From NCBI RefSeq assembly GCF_963676685.1, contig NC_092356.1, positions 186,001 through 250,000 on the forward strand: a stretch of 64,000 nt of DNA, given 5' to 3'. Every line of letters starts with the position of its first letter. Position 1 is the stretch's first letter. Shown here piece after piece: positions 47,935 through 59,000 of this stretch. Below the pieces are notes generated by a model. It saw only the letters and a list, made by a program, of their open reading frames with translations. It was not told the origin of the DNA and made no database searches. Made by a program: the position numbers and the translations under genes. Source of the DNA: Mytilus edulis (lineage: Eukaryota > Mollusca > Bivalvia > Mytilida > Mytilidae).

Positions 47935-49313
47935 TTTTTTACCATGGGGTGTTTTTTGTTCTGTTACTGAGGAGATTTTTTGTCTTTTATGAATCCATAT
48001 GACAAAGACTCCAATAAGGATAAATTTTGTTTCATAGAAAAAAATGGTAGTTTTTATCCAATTTTTGTTCATTTTTATCGGATATAATAAAATACAAACA
48101 ATTAATTGAAGTTTCGTATGCATCTATCAAGACCCAGCAATTTTTGACTAGTATAAAGGGTTGCCTTTGTTTTATAGCTCAAAACGGTATTTTTCGTTTT
48201 GCGTTACATTGGGTTGAATAATGAAATAATAGCTCAGCACACTTCGGCGCAGACCAGCAGACTTTGGCGCAATGGAGTGCGATGTTTTATAAAACACGGG
48301 ATATCTTAATTAAAGTCTACATATGTGCAATTATTATGAGCAGTATATTTGTTTCAATGTCAGTATATTTTAGCATTTACTATAGTGTTATTGCCTATGG
48401 GTGTTATAGTTCAAGTTGCTGCGTTCTTATTGAAAGATCGTCCTATTTGATGTTTTGCAAGTGGAAATTATTCTTGCTTCTACATGTATCGTTACTTAAT
48501 TTGTTCCTCTAATGAGATCCTCATTTACCATTATATAATCATAAGAATAGTTTGTGGACCCGTATGTATTTAGGGAATGATACTCAATCGTACGTATAAA
48601 AAACAAATCTTTCGTGTATTCCCGTTTCACAGTCCTACATGTATATTGAATTTTACTCACAACTCAGTAAGTTGATACCAGCGCGGGGTACATATATGCT
48701 TAAACCTCTTATTCTTGGATTGCTGTCTGATTGACGAATACCCGTCATTTTATATATTTAGATTTTTAAAATTTTTTTTTTGAGGGATGCACCCAGTTGC
48801 ACCTTTTCATTTAAGATATATTTCCGTGACGTAACCTTGAAAGATTAGTCACAGGACTAAAAACTATAAGGGAAATAAAACTTCTTCTCGCATGTTGCAC
48901 TTTGGGTAATAGTTCTCTTCGACAAAATACTGCCTTGAACTCAATTTTGGTATAAATATAAAGAAATGTATATTTTTGTAAACAACAAAAGCTAGGTAGC
49001 ATATCCCTTAATTGATACAGGCTCTTAAATTCGACAATGTTTAGAGACAGTGCTGTTAGCAAGTCAAGGTCACTAAACTCTCATTATCCGTTTAGAGATT
49101 TTCTGAAAATACAATGGCTTTTGCCTTATTCGAAACTAAAACATTAGCAAATATAACTGGTGGCCTTCGGCTGTCAATTGTTCTTTTCGGGTTGTTGTCT
49201 CTTTGACACATTCCCGATTTTCATTCTTAGTTTTAAAATAACTAAAAATACTATTTACAATTGTCAGTTCAAAATACATTTAAGAAGTCAGTGCGATGAT
49301 ACATGTTATATTC
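47935..49313. other. Spacer between inverted-repeat elements 1 and 2
   Basis: AT-rich with no exon-like feature. Positions 49155-49225 are a fragment of the dispersed repeat (GGTGGCCTTCGGCTGTC, TTGACACATTCCC). Confidence 0.4.
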
Positions 49314-49908
49314 CGGTGCGTAGAAATACCGCAAAGGACTTCTTAGTGCACTAAGGAGAAAGTTTTTGCACTAAGGACACTAAAACAATACGCTAGGCCC
49401 ACAAAGAACATGGATATAAGAAGATATAAGTATATAACTCATAATTTTAAAGTTTGGTATTAATAGCTTTTGTAGTTTTGAAGTTAAATGACTTTTCAAT
49501 GATCTTTAATCAGCGTGCCATTCGACACGTGACCAACGGCTTATTGCAAGTTCCCAATCATCATGTCCAATCAACCTTATCGAATAAACAATTATCTTTT
49601 GATCGTTACTAATTGATTAGTTAATGGTAGTTTTTGAATAAACCTAACGGTGTCTCTGGCGTGGTATAATTTCAGATCATTTCAAATGATGAAAGAAAAA
49701 TTAAAAATTGAATTTTGTGTTTACTTTGCCTTTGTTTTATTTTGTTTTAAAGGAAATTGTTAAATAAACCTCTTTTTTTTTTTTTTAAAGAAGCCAATTT
49801 TGAGATACAAATTGAGAAAAAAAAAATGCTTCTGAGATTTCATTTCTTATTTACAACACAAGAGTTTACATCTATTATTATACCTTGAAAGATATCTGAG
49901 AATAAAAA

Positions 49909-51398
49909 ATGTGGCGTCCGTGGGGTTCTTCAAAACCCGATTACAAACGTGTAATAGAAAGACTTCAAGAGGTAAATACTATTTTATGAAATAACATACC
50001 GTTTTTTTTTATTTTTCAAAAAGAGAATAATCATAACTGTGTACTATGAAAAATACTTTTATTACTGATGTCAAGGATTTGTATAGTAAGTCTTACTATA
50101 CAAATCCTTGCTGATGTCAATGCCTTTTTTTACAATTCATCTTTATTTGATCATTTGAAGATGAAGACCATTTTCTTTTACAATGTAATAGACATTTGAG
50201 AAACCAATATATTCACAATGTTGTTGAAGTTCATTTTCAAGTTAACTTTTGGTTCAATATATAAAATTCGTTGTATATATAGTACAGCAAGATTATGAAT
50301 TAATTGTTATTCTCCTCTATATGCGAATTTTGTATGATTATAAAATTTAATGCTATAAATATAATACTAATGCATTTAAATACCAAAGGTAAAATATTTT
50401 GTATGATTAGAAAATTTAATGTTATAAATATAAACACTAATGCATTTAAAAAATACTGTAAAAAAATATATATGGCAATCATACCACATCTTCTTTTTTA
50501 TATTAATATTAGTTGAATAGCTATTGCACGTGTAAAATGTATATTTCAAGAATACAAAAAAACGTTAACTTCCAAAATGTATTTTAATAAAACAAAATTT
50601 ACGGGAGCAATTCATTTTTAATCAGACGATTGTGACACCATTATTAACAATACTATAAGTAAAAACTTTGCACGGATTGTGCACTTTGATAAGCTGGTGG
50701 CGAACAAAATCTTTTCAAGAACATACACACGCTTTATATATTTATAAACTCAATTCGCCATACCCTGCCTTGAGCGGAGTTATGCTAGATCCACGGGAAG
50801 GGTACTATCAAACCGACTCTTCAGGGTACAATTATACAAGTACTTCAACTTCTACTTTTACTAAATGAAGGACGGGTTTGCTTGTATCTTTGCAAGTAGG
50901 CATGGCATGACGGGGTTAACACCCGACGGTCAGGTGCTGACGGCTTTCCCATTGCACGGATCTTCCTATATTTGTTGGTCCGGTATTTTTTCACTGGGAC
51001 GCCTCATATTATACTTACCACTCATGAACCACAGATTTAAAATTGCAACAGACTGGAAGCCGCAGATTCTGCCAGAATTACTGACCAAGATATTCGACAT
51101 AACAAAACTTCATTTTATTGACATAAGGCGATCGATATATGGTCAAGGAAACTACGAACTATCCGAATATTTTCAAAAATTCTACACTTCTCCTTATATA
51201 TGGGGCACAAAAACTCCCGAAGAAAAAGATAAATTGTACAAAAAGGTACTAGCGCACAAGACCTTAACAGACAAAATGAATTTCTCATCAAATGGGAAAC
51301 TCGTCATTCCCAATGTGAAGCGTCTAGCTCGTAAGCCAGGTCAACGACATAGACCAAAAAGTGCAGCTGCAAGAACAATGCCGCGGTTTGCCAAATGA
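49909..51398 (+). CDS. Candidate two-exon gene inside inverted-repeat element 2, function unknown
   Basis: Exon 1 is 49909-49971 (MWRPWGSSKPDYKRVIERLQE) with donor GTAAAT in phase 0. The long terminal frame opens after an in-frame stop at 50862 and ends at 51398. A phase-0 acceptor at about 50870 (after ATGAAG) would give RLQE-DGFACIFASRHGM and about 196 residues. Alternatively an independent ATG at 50865 starts a 177-residue protein. The frame has coding-like composition: LPELLTKIFDITKLHFIDI, then WGTKTPEEKDKLYKKVLAHK, then a basic C terminus KSAAARTMPRFAK. I recognise no domain, no signal peptide and no transposase motif. An AATAAA lies at 51579-51584. The acceptor is weak, so the model is uncertain. 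It could be transposon cargo or a captured host gene. Confidence 0.45.
50072..50110. repeat. Perfect 39-bp hairpin
   Basis: Two perfect 19-bp arms (50072-50090 and 50092-50110, starting CAAGGATTTGTATAG) separated by a single T. CTGATGTCAA lies on both sides in direct orientation, overlapping the left arm by three bases, as a tiny foldback insertion with a target duplication would leave. It sits in the intron of the candidate gene. Confidence 0.75.
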
Positions 51399-51467
51399 TT
51401 GTACTTGACTGTTACATAGTGTATCTATATATGTAAATATGTATATCAATATAAATTAATTTAAAAA

Positions 51468-51600
51468 CTATGTTATAAACTGTTATATTTTTTAAATGTC
51501 ATGAAGTGTTATGTTTTAAAAATGTCATAAACTGTTATATTTTAAAAATGGCATAAACTGTTATATTTCAAAAATGTAATAAACTGTTATATTTTGAATT
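51468..51600 (+). repeat. About 29-bp tandem repeat in candidate 3' UTR
   Basis: Four to five copies of ATAAACTGTTATATTT-AAAAATG directly after the candidate gene's stop. The last copy supplies the AATAAA at 51579-51584. Confidence 0.65.
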
Positions 51601-52155
51601 ATTTGTTTTCTTATGTGTTTGTTAACAAAAATATACATGACAGTGATGTTTTAACTTTTTTTAAATATCCGTATATATTAATTTACTAGAGATCAACAAA
51701 AAATCAACTTTAAAAACAAGCAAAAAAAATTAAAATGAAAAATCAATTAATAAAAGTAGAAAATACGCTATTACATAGAAGTGAAAAATAAAACAGACAG
51801 AAATACAAAATAAACACGACAGTAACAACAAACACAGAACACCAAATACCGTATACATGTTTAATCAGTTTATAAGTGGATTATAAACGGGTCAAGGTTG
51901 AGTGAACATGAATTTCTATCGATTACACAGGTGACAATCAACTGATTGAGGCGCGTGTCGATAAAACATTAAATAACTTTCTAATTACAAAAGTTATGAT
52001 TATGAAATTTGAAATTATGAAGTTTTTCAAAGTATATTTCTATATGCCATGTCCTTTGTGGCCGTTGTATCATTCCATCAGGTCCTTAGTGCACATTTTT
52101 GTTCTTAGTGCACTAAGGAGGTCCTTTGCGGTATTTCTACGGACCCGTTATATTC

Positions 52156-53228
52156 TACTAAATTTACTATATCCGTTATTATTACGTAATATATTTATTA
52201 TATAAGGCCTGTGTCCAGGTGTAAATAACGGGCCGTAATAACAATATGTGATTTGTATGTCAGGTGAAAGTGACAACGGGTGGTATGTATACTAAAATGT
52301 TTATCGTCTTCCATTATACATGAGGGTGTGAATGGGGGTTTATAGAAAGAAACTATAGACAAAAAATAAAGAATACAAAAAATAACTAGACAAATAGAAA
52401 AGAAAATGATGAGATACTAGAATATATGGAATAAAGATTGATCGGCAAAAGGTAAAACGAATTATAAAACAAATTGCCTAAAAATATAGAACACAGAAAT
52501 ACTGAATCCCCATTCAGACCCTCATGATCTAACATTTAACGATTTAGGACATTTATGGGCATGCGATACAGTTTTAGACCACCGACAGAGATATTTTTTT
52601 ACAAAATCAATTTGTACATGTGTATATGTGCTTAAAATTATATCTTCATGTGCAAAATTTAAAAGACAACTGGGTTTGAATTATTCGACATTTACTTAAT
52701 ATTTCGGTTTCTTGGACATTTCTGTCCTTTGAGCAGACACCCTTAACATTTTATGTTTCAAAATATAAAGATATGCAGATTTCGGTAAAGAGATAAGGAA
52801 TATCAACGTTACAAAATTGGGTTCTTACTACATTTGTGTAACAATTCTTTATTAATAATTGATTTTTGTTAAAAGAAATTGATTTAAGAAAAAACGGTAT
52901 TTTTGTTGAATATTTATCTAGTTAAAAATAGTTGTTAATTTCTTCATAATAGTTGGAACAAAAATCTCCATACGGTATCAAGCCAAATTTCTAAAAAAAA
53001 GAATGGACATATGCTCTTAAGCTAATGGTTAAATCTCGAAAAAAATGTTAAAATGCTAAATGTTTTTAGAAGAAAGAGTTTAATGTCTACTATTTTAGAT
53101 TAATTCTGCGAATTGTTTTTGTCTGCAAAAAGATTAAAGAGAGATAAAGAGAATCACAACTAATTGAATAAAATGGAGGAATGAAGAATGTGTCAAAGAG
53201 ACAACAATCCAACCAAAGAGCAGAAAAT
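52156..53228. other. Spacer between inverted-repeat elements 2 and 3
   Basis: AT-rich without exon-like features. Positions 53170-53228 are the start of the AATGTGTCAAAGAGACAAC dispersed repeat, which breaks off exactly where element 3 begins. Confidence 0.4.
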
Positions 53229-54600
53229 GGTGCGTCTAAACACGGCTAAGGACTCCTAAGTGCACTAATATGTTATAATATGCTAATAAGGACTAAAAGA
53301 GTGATGTGCAATGTAAACAAATTTCTTATCTAGATAGAGATTGATATTCAATGCATACATTCAAATTTAATCAATAAAAGATCACTGATAATAATTGAAC
53401 AATGCCTGTGCCGGTTTTCGTTAATTTTTCCGAAAATCACTGAACTATAAGACACGTGTCAAATTACATAACTGATAACACTATTACCTTAAAAAATGAA
53501 CAAAATAATTATTTAGAGAGGAAAATTACCCAGACATTTAGATATATTTACCATAAAAATATGTTTTTGAATTTAAAAAAAATCATTTAATATGCATCGG
53601 TTTATGATTTAATGAAAAAATATAGAAAATCGTTAAGCTGTTTTTTTTTCAGGAAGGAAAATAATGTTTGCATCGAGAAAAATAGCCCCTCCCCTATAAA
53701 TGATCATTAATTTACTTTTATAGGGAGCTTAAATTTTGGACACCGATCGCGAGGCCTGACTGCCATAAACAACAGATTACGAACAGCAAACAGTGGATAC
53801 ACCAATTCATTGATATGTATGAAAGACAACGACGGACACAAAATGACTGCACTGAATAATTTCAACTACCATTGAGGTAGATTTTTCAAATCTCCTTATC
53901 AAATTAGACATGCATTTAAAAAAAAACCTTGGGATATCTATTACCGTTTGGTTTCAAATTGGAATTAAAAATTGCATTTTCCCAAAAAGTTTTAGGTAAA
54001 ACCCCGTGAATCTCACCTCCTAGAAATTTGAAGTGTCAAGATGTTTGAAAATATGTATGAATTTTCTTACATACTTGAAATTGTATAAGGAATATAAACA
54101 CATTCAGTATGTTTACTGTACAAACAAACAACAGACACCAATTGTGTCTTATATTGTTTAAGTCATTTTTACTGAGAGCAAAATTTGATAAATTGATTAT
54201 TCAGTGGTTGTTTAAACGTCCAGTGGCAAAAATTTCATGCATATTCAGGACGAAAAGTCGTTTCAGAAGTATATAATGAAGTATTTGGTATTACAAATGT
54301 TTAAATTTTCTAATTATTTAGTAAATGTCATGTTCTTAGGTAGTTCTAATTAATTTGTACGAATCAAATTTTTCTGACAAAATAATATCTTTTGCTCTCA
54401 ATTAACACATACGATTCTGATAACAATGAATAAAATAAGGAACTTTGTAACTTACATTAAAAAAAGAAATTATGATTGTTTAATCAGGTCGCTCGTGTCA
54501 GTCGGATCACTGATTTTCGGCAATACCAAGGAAAAACTGACACGTTCTAAAGATTGTTCAACTACTCATTTATTGGTGAAATTATAACCTAATATATCCT
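53229..54600. mobile_element. Long-inverted-repeat element 3, right arm truncated
   Basis: The left arm begins GGTGCGTCTAAACACGGC and carries the AGTGCACTAA motif and CCGAAAATCA like element 1. Inverted similarity on the right (54490-54600: TGATTTTCGGCAATACCA, GACACGTTCTAAAGATTG) covers only the inner part of the arm. The outer GTGCACTAAG end is missing, so this copy is decayed. No coding sequence seen inside. Confidence 0.55.
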
Positions 54601-54946
54601 GTTGATAAGTATATATGTACAGAACTACAAAAAATTGCAGTGAATGTTAACATAAAAGAATCAAATAATTTCTGCTATGCTTGTAGTGAATACGAAAACA
54701 GCTTACAATGTTTTTTTAGATATATACATATATAATCGTTTATAAAATGTATCCGTCAAAGTGAAAAAATATATAACATGAAAATAAAAATACATAGATC
54801 ATTCATTTATTGCAATCAATTATATCAACATGTTAGTTGAAATAATTTCTAGAACCAGTCACTCTCTGTAGATGTAATGCGTCGGACATTGCATGCATAA
54901 AAATAAAATTTAGATTTTTAACTGTATGAAATAAAATTAGTAAGGG

Positions 54947-55070
54947 CTTCGCGGAACACAATGTCTCGCCTTCGTTTGCCGTAAACTTGAACTCTCAGGG
55001 TGAGGCTGAACAAAATCAAGACACTATATTTTGATTGTTATGAGCTTCTGTCCAAGTTTACAAATATTTC
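54947..55070 (+). repeat. Fragment of the palindromic-end dispersed element
   Basis: GGGCTTCGCGGAACACAATGTCTCGCC is a diverged copy of the GGTTCCGCGGAACC end seen at 40031. A unit fragment follows (GAGCTTCTGTCCAAGTTT). Confidence 0.55.
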
Positions 55071-55261
55071 CGGTGCCTATAAAATAGCCGACTTTAATTA
55101 CGTTATTTGAATCTGAGCTGGCAAAATAGCATATTATCTATTATGCTGGTATCGGCAAAACAGCTACAAGTATTGCCTTTAATGAAAATGCATATCAATT
55201 TTAAATACTATTCTAAATAAAATAGCTTTGAGAATCGTGTAAAAAGCGTTCGCTGTTCAGT

Positions 55262-55468
55262 CGTCAATGAATCATTCAACGTGCGTGTATCGTGCGTGTA
55301 TCGTGTATTTATCATTCATCGTGCATCGTGCGTGTATCGTGCGTTCATCATTCATCATTCATTTTGCGTTAATCCTCCGTGTAACGCTCATCGCTCATCG
55401 TGCGTGTATCGTGTATCGTGCGTGTACCGTGCGTGTATCGTGCATTCACCGTGCGTGTATCGTGCGTG
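55262..55468 (+). repeat. GTGCGTGTATC array, right
   Basis: Same irregular repeat and same orientation as 44002-44290, running directly into the right inverted terminus at 55469. Confidence 0.75.
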
Positions 55469-55889
55469 TGGTCAGTTTGAATTTTAGAAGGTCTGTACAT
55501 TGAACGACAAATATATGTGACGTATACAATTTTCTGACGTCAGACACGCGAATCAATGAATGTGTTTGGAAATAGATGTTTTTGTGTTCTGTTAAATTGT
55601 TCCTTTTAAAATTGTTACACGATGATAACTACTGTACCAATATTTTGACTATTTTATTTATTATGTCTGTTTAGTTAACGCATCATTGTAAATATAACGG
55701 AATTTGATGAGACTTGTCATCAAAGTGAGAGGGTTAGCGCTATAAACCTAGGTTTAATCCACAGTTCTTGTTCATTCGTTTTGATATGTTTTGTTATTTG
55801 ATTTTGCCATGTGATTATGGACTTTCCGTTTAGATTTTCCTCTAAGTTCAGTATTTTTGTGATTTTACTTTTTATGTGTATTAGTCTGA

Positions 55890-56020
55890 CCATGTTTTGT
55901 GTGTATTCGTCAGATCATTTTTATGTATATTCGATTGATCATTTTTTATGTATATTCGATTGATCATGTTTTATGTGTATTCGTCTGATCATGTTTTATG
56001 TGTATATGAGGTTTGGTTGC
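55890..56020 (+). repeat. About 30-bp tandem repeat
   Basis: Four copies of TATTCG(A/T)(T/C)TGATCATTTTT-ATGTGTAT variants. It sits just left of the large satellite. Confidence 0.65.
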
Positions 56021-56097
56021 TCTCCTTTAACTCTGCATCGTCTACATTTCTCTCATGCTTTTTTTGTGTGACTTGTGTACATTTCTTGGCGTTGAAT

Positions 56098-59000
56098 ATA
56101 TGACAAAGACGGTATCAACTATTATAATTTAAGATTATCTGAGACAATTATCCACCACAGATCAAAATGACGAAGGCAGTATCAACGATATGATCGCTAA
56201 TGAGACAATTATCCACAACAGACCAAAATGACGAAGGCAGTATCAACAATATGATCGCTAATGAGACAATTATCCACAACAGACCATAATAACGAAGGCA
56301 GTACCAACAATATGATCGCTAATGAGACAATTATCAACCACAGACCAAAATGACGAAGGCAGTATCAACGATATGATCCCTAATGAGACAATTATCCACC
56401 ACAGACCAAAATGACGAAGGCAGTATCAACGATATGATCGCTAATGAGACAATTATCCACCACAGACCATAATTACGAAGGCAGTATCAACGATATGATC
56501 GCTAATGAGACAATTATCAACCACAGACCCTAATTACGAAGGCAGTTCCAACGATATGATCGCTAATGATACAATTATTCACCACAGACCAAAATGACGA
56601 AGGCAGTTTCAACGATATGATCGCTAATGAGACAATTATCCACCACAGATTATAATTACGAAGGCAGTATCAACGATATGATCGCTAATGAGACAATTAT
56701 CCACCACAGACTATAATTACGAAGGCAGTATCAACGATATGATCGCTAATGAGACAATTATCCACCACAGACCAAAATGACACAGGCAGTATCAACGATA
56801 TGATCGCTTATGAGACAATTATCCACCACAGCCCAAAATGACGAAGGCAGTATCAACGATATGATTGGTAATGAGACAGGTACCCACCACAGACCAAAAT
56901 GACGAAGGCAGTACCAACGATATGATCGCTAATGAGACAATTATCCACCACAAACCAAAATAACGAAGGCAGTATCAACGATATGATCGCTAATGAGACA
57001 ATTATCCACTACAGACCATAATTACGAAGGCAGTTCCAACGATATGATCGCTAATGATACAATTATGCACCATAGACCAAAATGACGAAGGCAGTATCAA
57101 CGATATGATCGGTGATGAGACAGGAATCCACCACAGACCAAAATGACGGAGGCAGTACCAACGATATGATCGCCTATGAGACAATTATCCACCACAGACC
57201 AAAATGACGAAAGCAGTATCAACGATATGATCGCTAATGAGACAATTATCCATCACAGACCAAAATAACGAAGGCAGTATCAACGATATTATCGCTAATG
57301 AGACAGTTATCCACTACAGACCATAATAACGAAGGCAGTATAAACGATATGATCGCTAATGAGACAATTATAAACCACAGACCATAATTACTAAGGCAGT
57401 TCCAACGATATGATCGCTAATGATACAATTATCCACCACAGACCAAAATGACGAAGGCAGTATCAACGATATGATCGCTAATGAGACAATTATCAACCAC
57501 AGACCATAATTACGAAGGCAGTATCAACGATATGATCGCTAATGAGACAATTATCCACCACAGACCAAAATGAAGAAGGCAGTATCAACGATATGATCGC
57601 TTATGAGACAATTATCCACCACAGACCAAAATGACGAAGGCAGTATCAACGATATGATCGGTAATAAGACAGGTATCCACCACAGACCAAAATGACGAAG
57701 GCAGTATCAACGATATGATCGCTTATGGGACAATTATCCAGCACAGACCAAAATGACGAAAGCAGTATCAACGATATGATTGGTAATGAGACAGGTACCC
57801 ACCACAGACCAAAATGACGAAGGCAGTACCAACGATATGATCGCTAATGAGACAATTATCCACCACAAACCAAAATAACGAAGACAGTATCAACGATATG
57901 ATCGCTAATGCGACAATTATCCACTACAGACCATAATTACGAAGGCAGTATAAACGATATGATCGCTAATGAGACAATTATAAACCACAGACCATAATTA
58001 CGAAGGCAGTTCCAACGATATGATCGCTAATGATACAATTATCCACCACAGACCAAAATGACGAAGGCAGTATCAACGATATGATCGCTAATGATACAAT
58101 TATGCACCATAGACCAAAATGACGAAGGCAGTATCAACGATATGATCGGTGATGAGACAGGAATCCACCACAGACCAAAATGACGAAGGCAGTATCAACG
58201 ATATGATCGCCTATGAGACAATTATCCACCACAGACCAAAATGACGAAAGCAGTATCAACGATATGATCGCTAATGAGACAATTATCCATCACAGACCAA
58301 AATAACGAAGGCAGTATCAACGATATGATCGCTAATGAGACAGTTATCCACTACAGACCATAATAACGAAGGCAGTATAAACGATATGATCGCTAATGAG
58401 ACAATTATAAACCACAGACCATAATTACGAAGGCAGTTCCAACGATATGATCGCTAATGATACAATTATCCACCACAGACCAAAATGACGAAGGCAGTAT
58501 CAACGATATGATCGCTAATGAGACAATTATCAACCACAGACCATAATTACGAAGGCAGTATCAACGATATGATCGCTAATGAGACAATTATCCACCACAG
58601 ACCAAAATGAAGAAGGCAGTATCAACGATATGATCGCTTATGAGACAATTATCCACCACAGACCAAAATGACGAAGGCAGTATCAACGATATGATCGGTA
58701 ATAAGACAGGTATCCACCACAGACCAAAATGACGAAGGCAGTATCAACGATATGATCGCTTATGGGACAATTATCCAGCACAGACCAAAATGACGAAGGC
58801 AGTATCAACGATATGATCGGTAATAAGACAGGTATCCACCACAGACCAAAATGACGAAGGCAGTATCAACGATATGATCGCTAATGAGACAATTATCCAC
58901 CACAGACCAAAATAACGACGGGAGTATCAACGATATGATCTCTAATGAGACAATTATCCACCACAGATTATAATTACGAAGGCAGTATCAACGATATGAT

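Larger units (their letters stand above)
49314..52146. mobile_element. Long-inverted-repeat element 2 with 9-bp target duplication
   Basis: The identical 9-mer GTTATATTC lies immediately outside both ends (49305-49313 and 52147-52155). The ends are CGGTGCGTAGAAATACCGC and, inverted, GGGTCCGTAGAAATACCGC. Similarity continues through AAAGGAC, CTTAGTGCACTAAG and ACAAAG-ACATG, and then more weakly for about 250 bp to GACACG motifs. A 9-bp duplication with long inverted repeats is typical of Mutator-like elements; Merlin-type elements (8-9 bp) are an alternative. The interior carries the candidate two-exon gene at 49909-51398 and no transposase that I recognise. Confidence 0.72.
43971..55497. mobile_element. 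11.5-kb block bounded by perfect 29-bp inverted repeats
   Basis: Positions 43971-43999 and 55469-55497 are perfect inverted copies starting TACAGACCTTCTAAAATT. If the outer TA is a target duplication, the element is 43973-55495. Immediately inside each terminus lies a GTGCGTGTATC array. The block contains a LINE fragment, three long-inverted-repeat elements and one candidate gene. No transposase was recognised. It may be one very large element, or a small array-containing element split by later insertions. Confidence 0.6.

Noticed and set aside
57002-57184. Two identical 60-residue minus-strand frames in the satellite (57002 and 59381)
   Set aside because: They are the same higher-order repeat block copied; the 61-bp unit shifts frame at every copy, so no protein is maintained.
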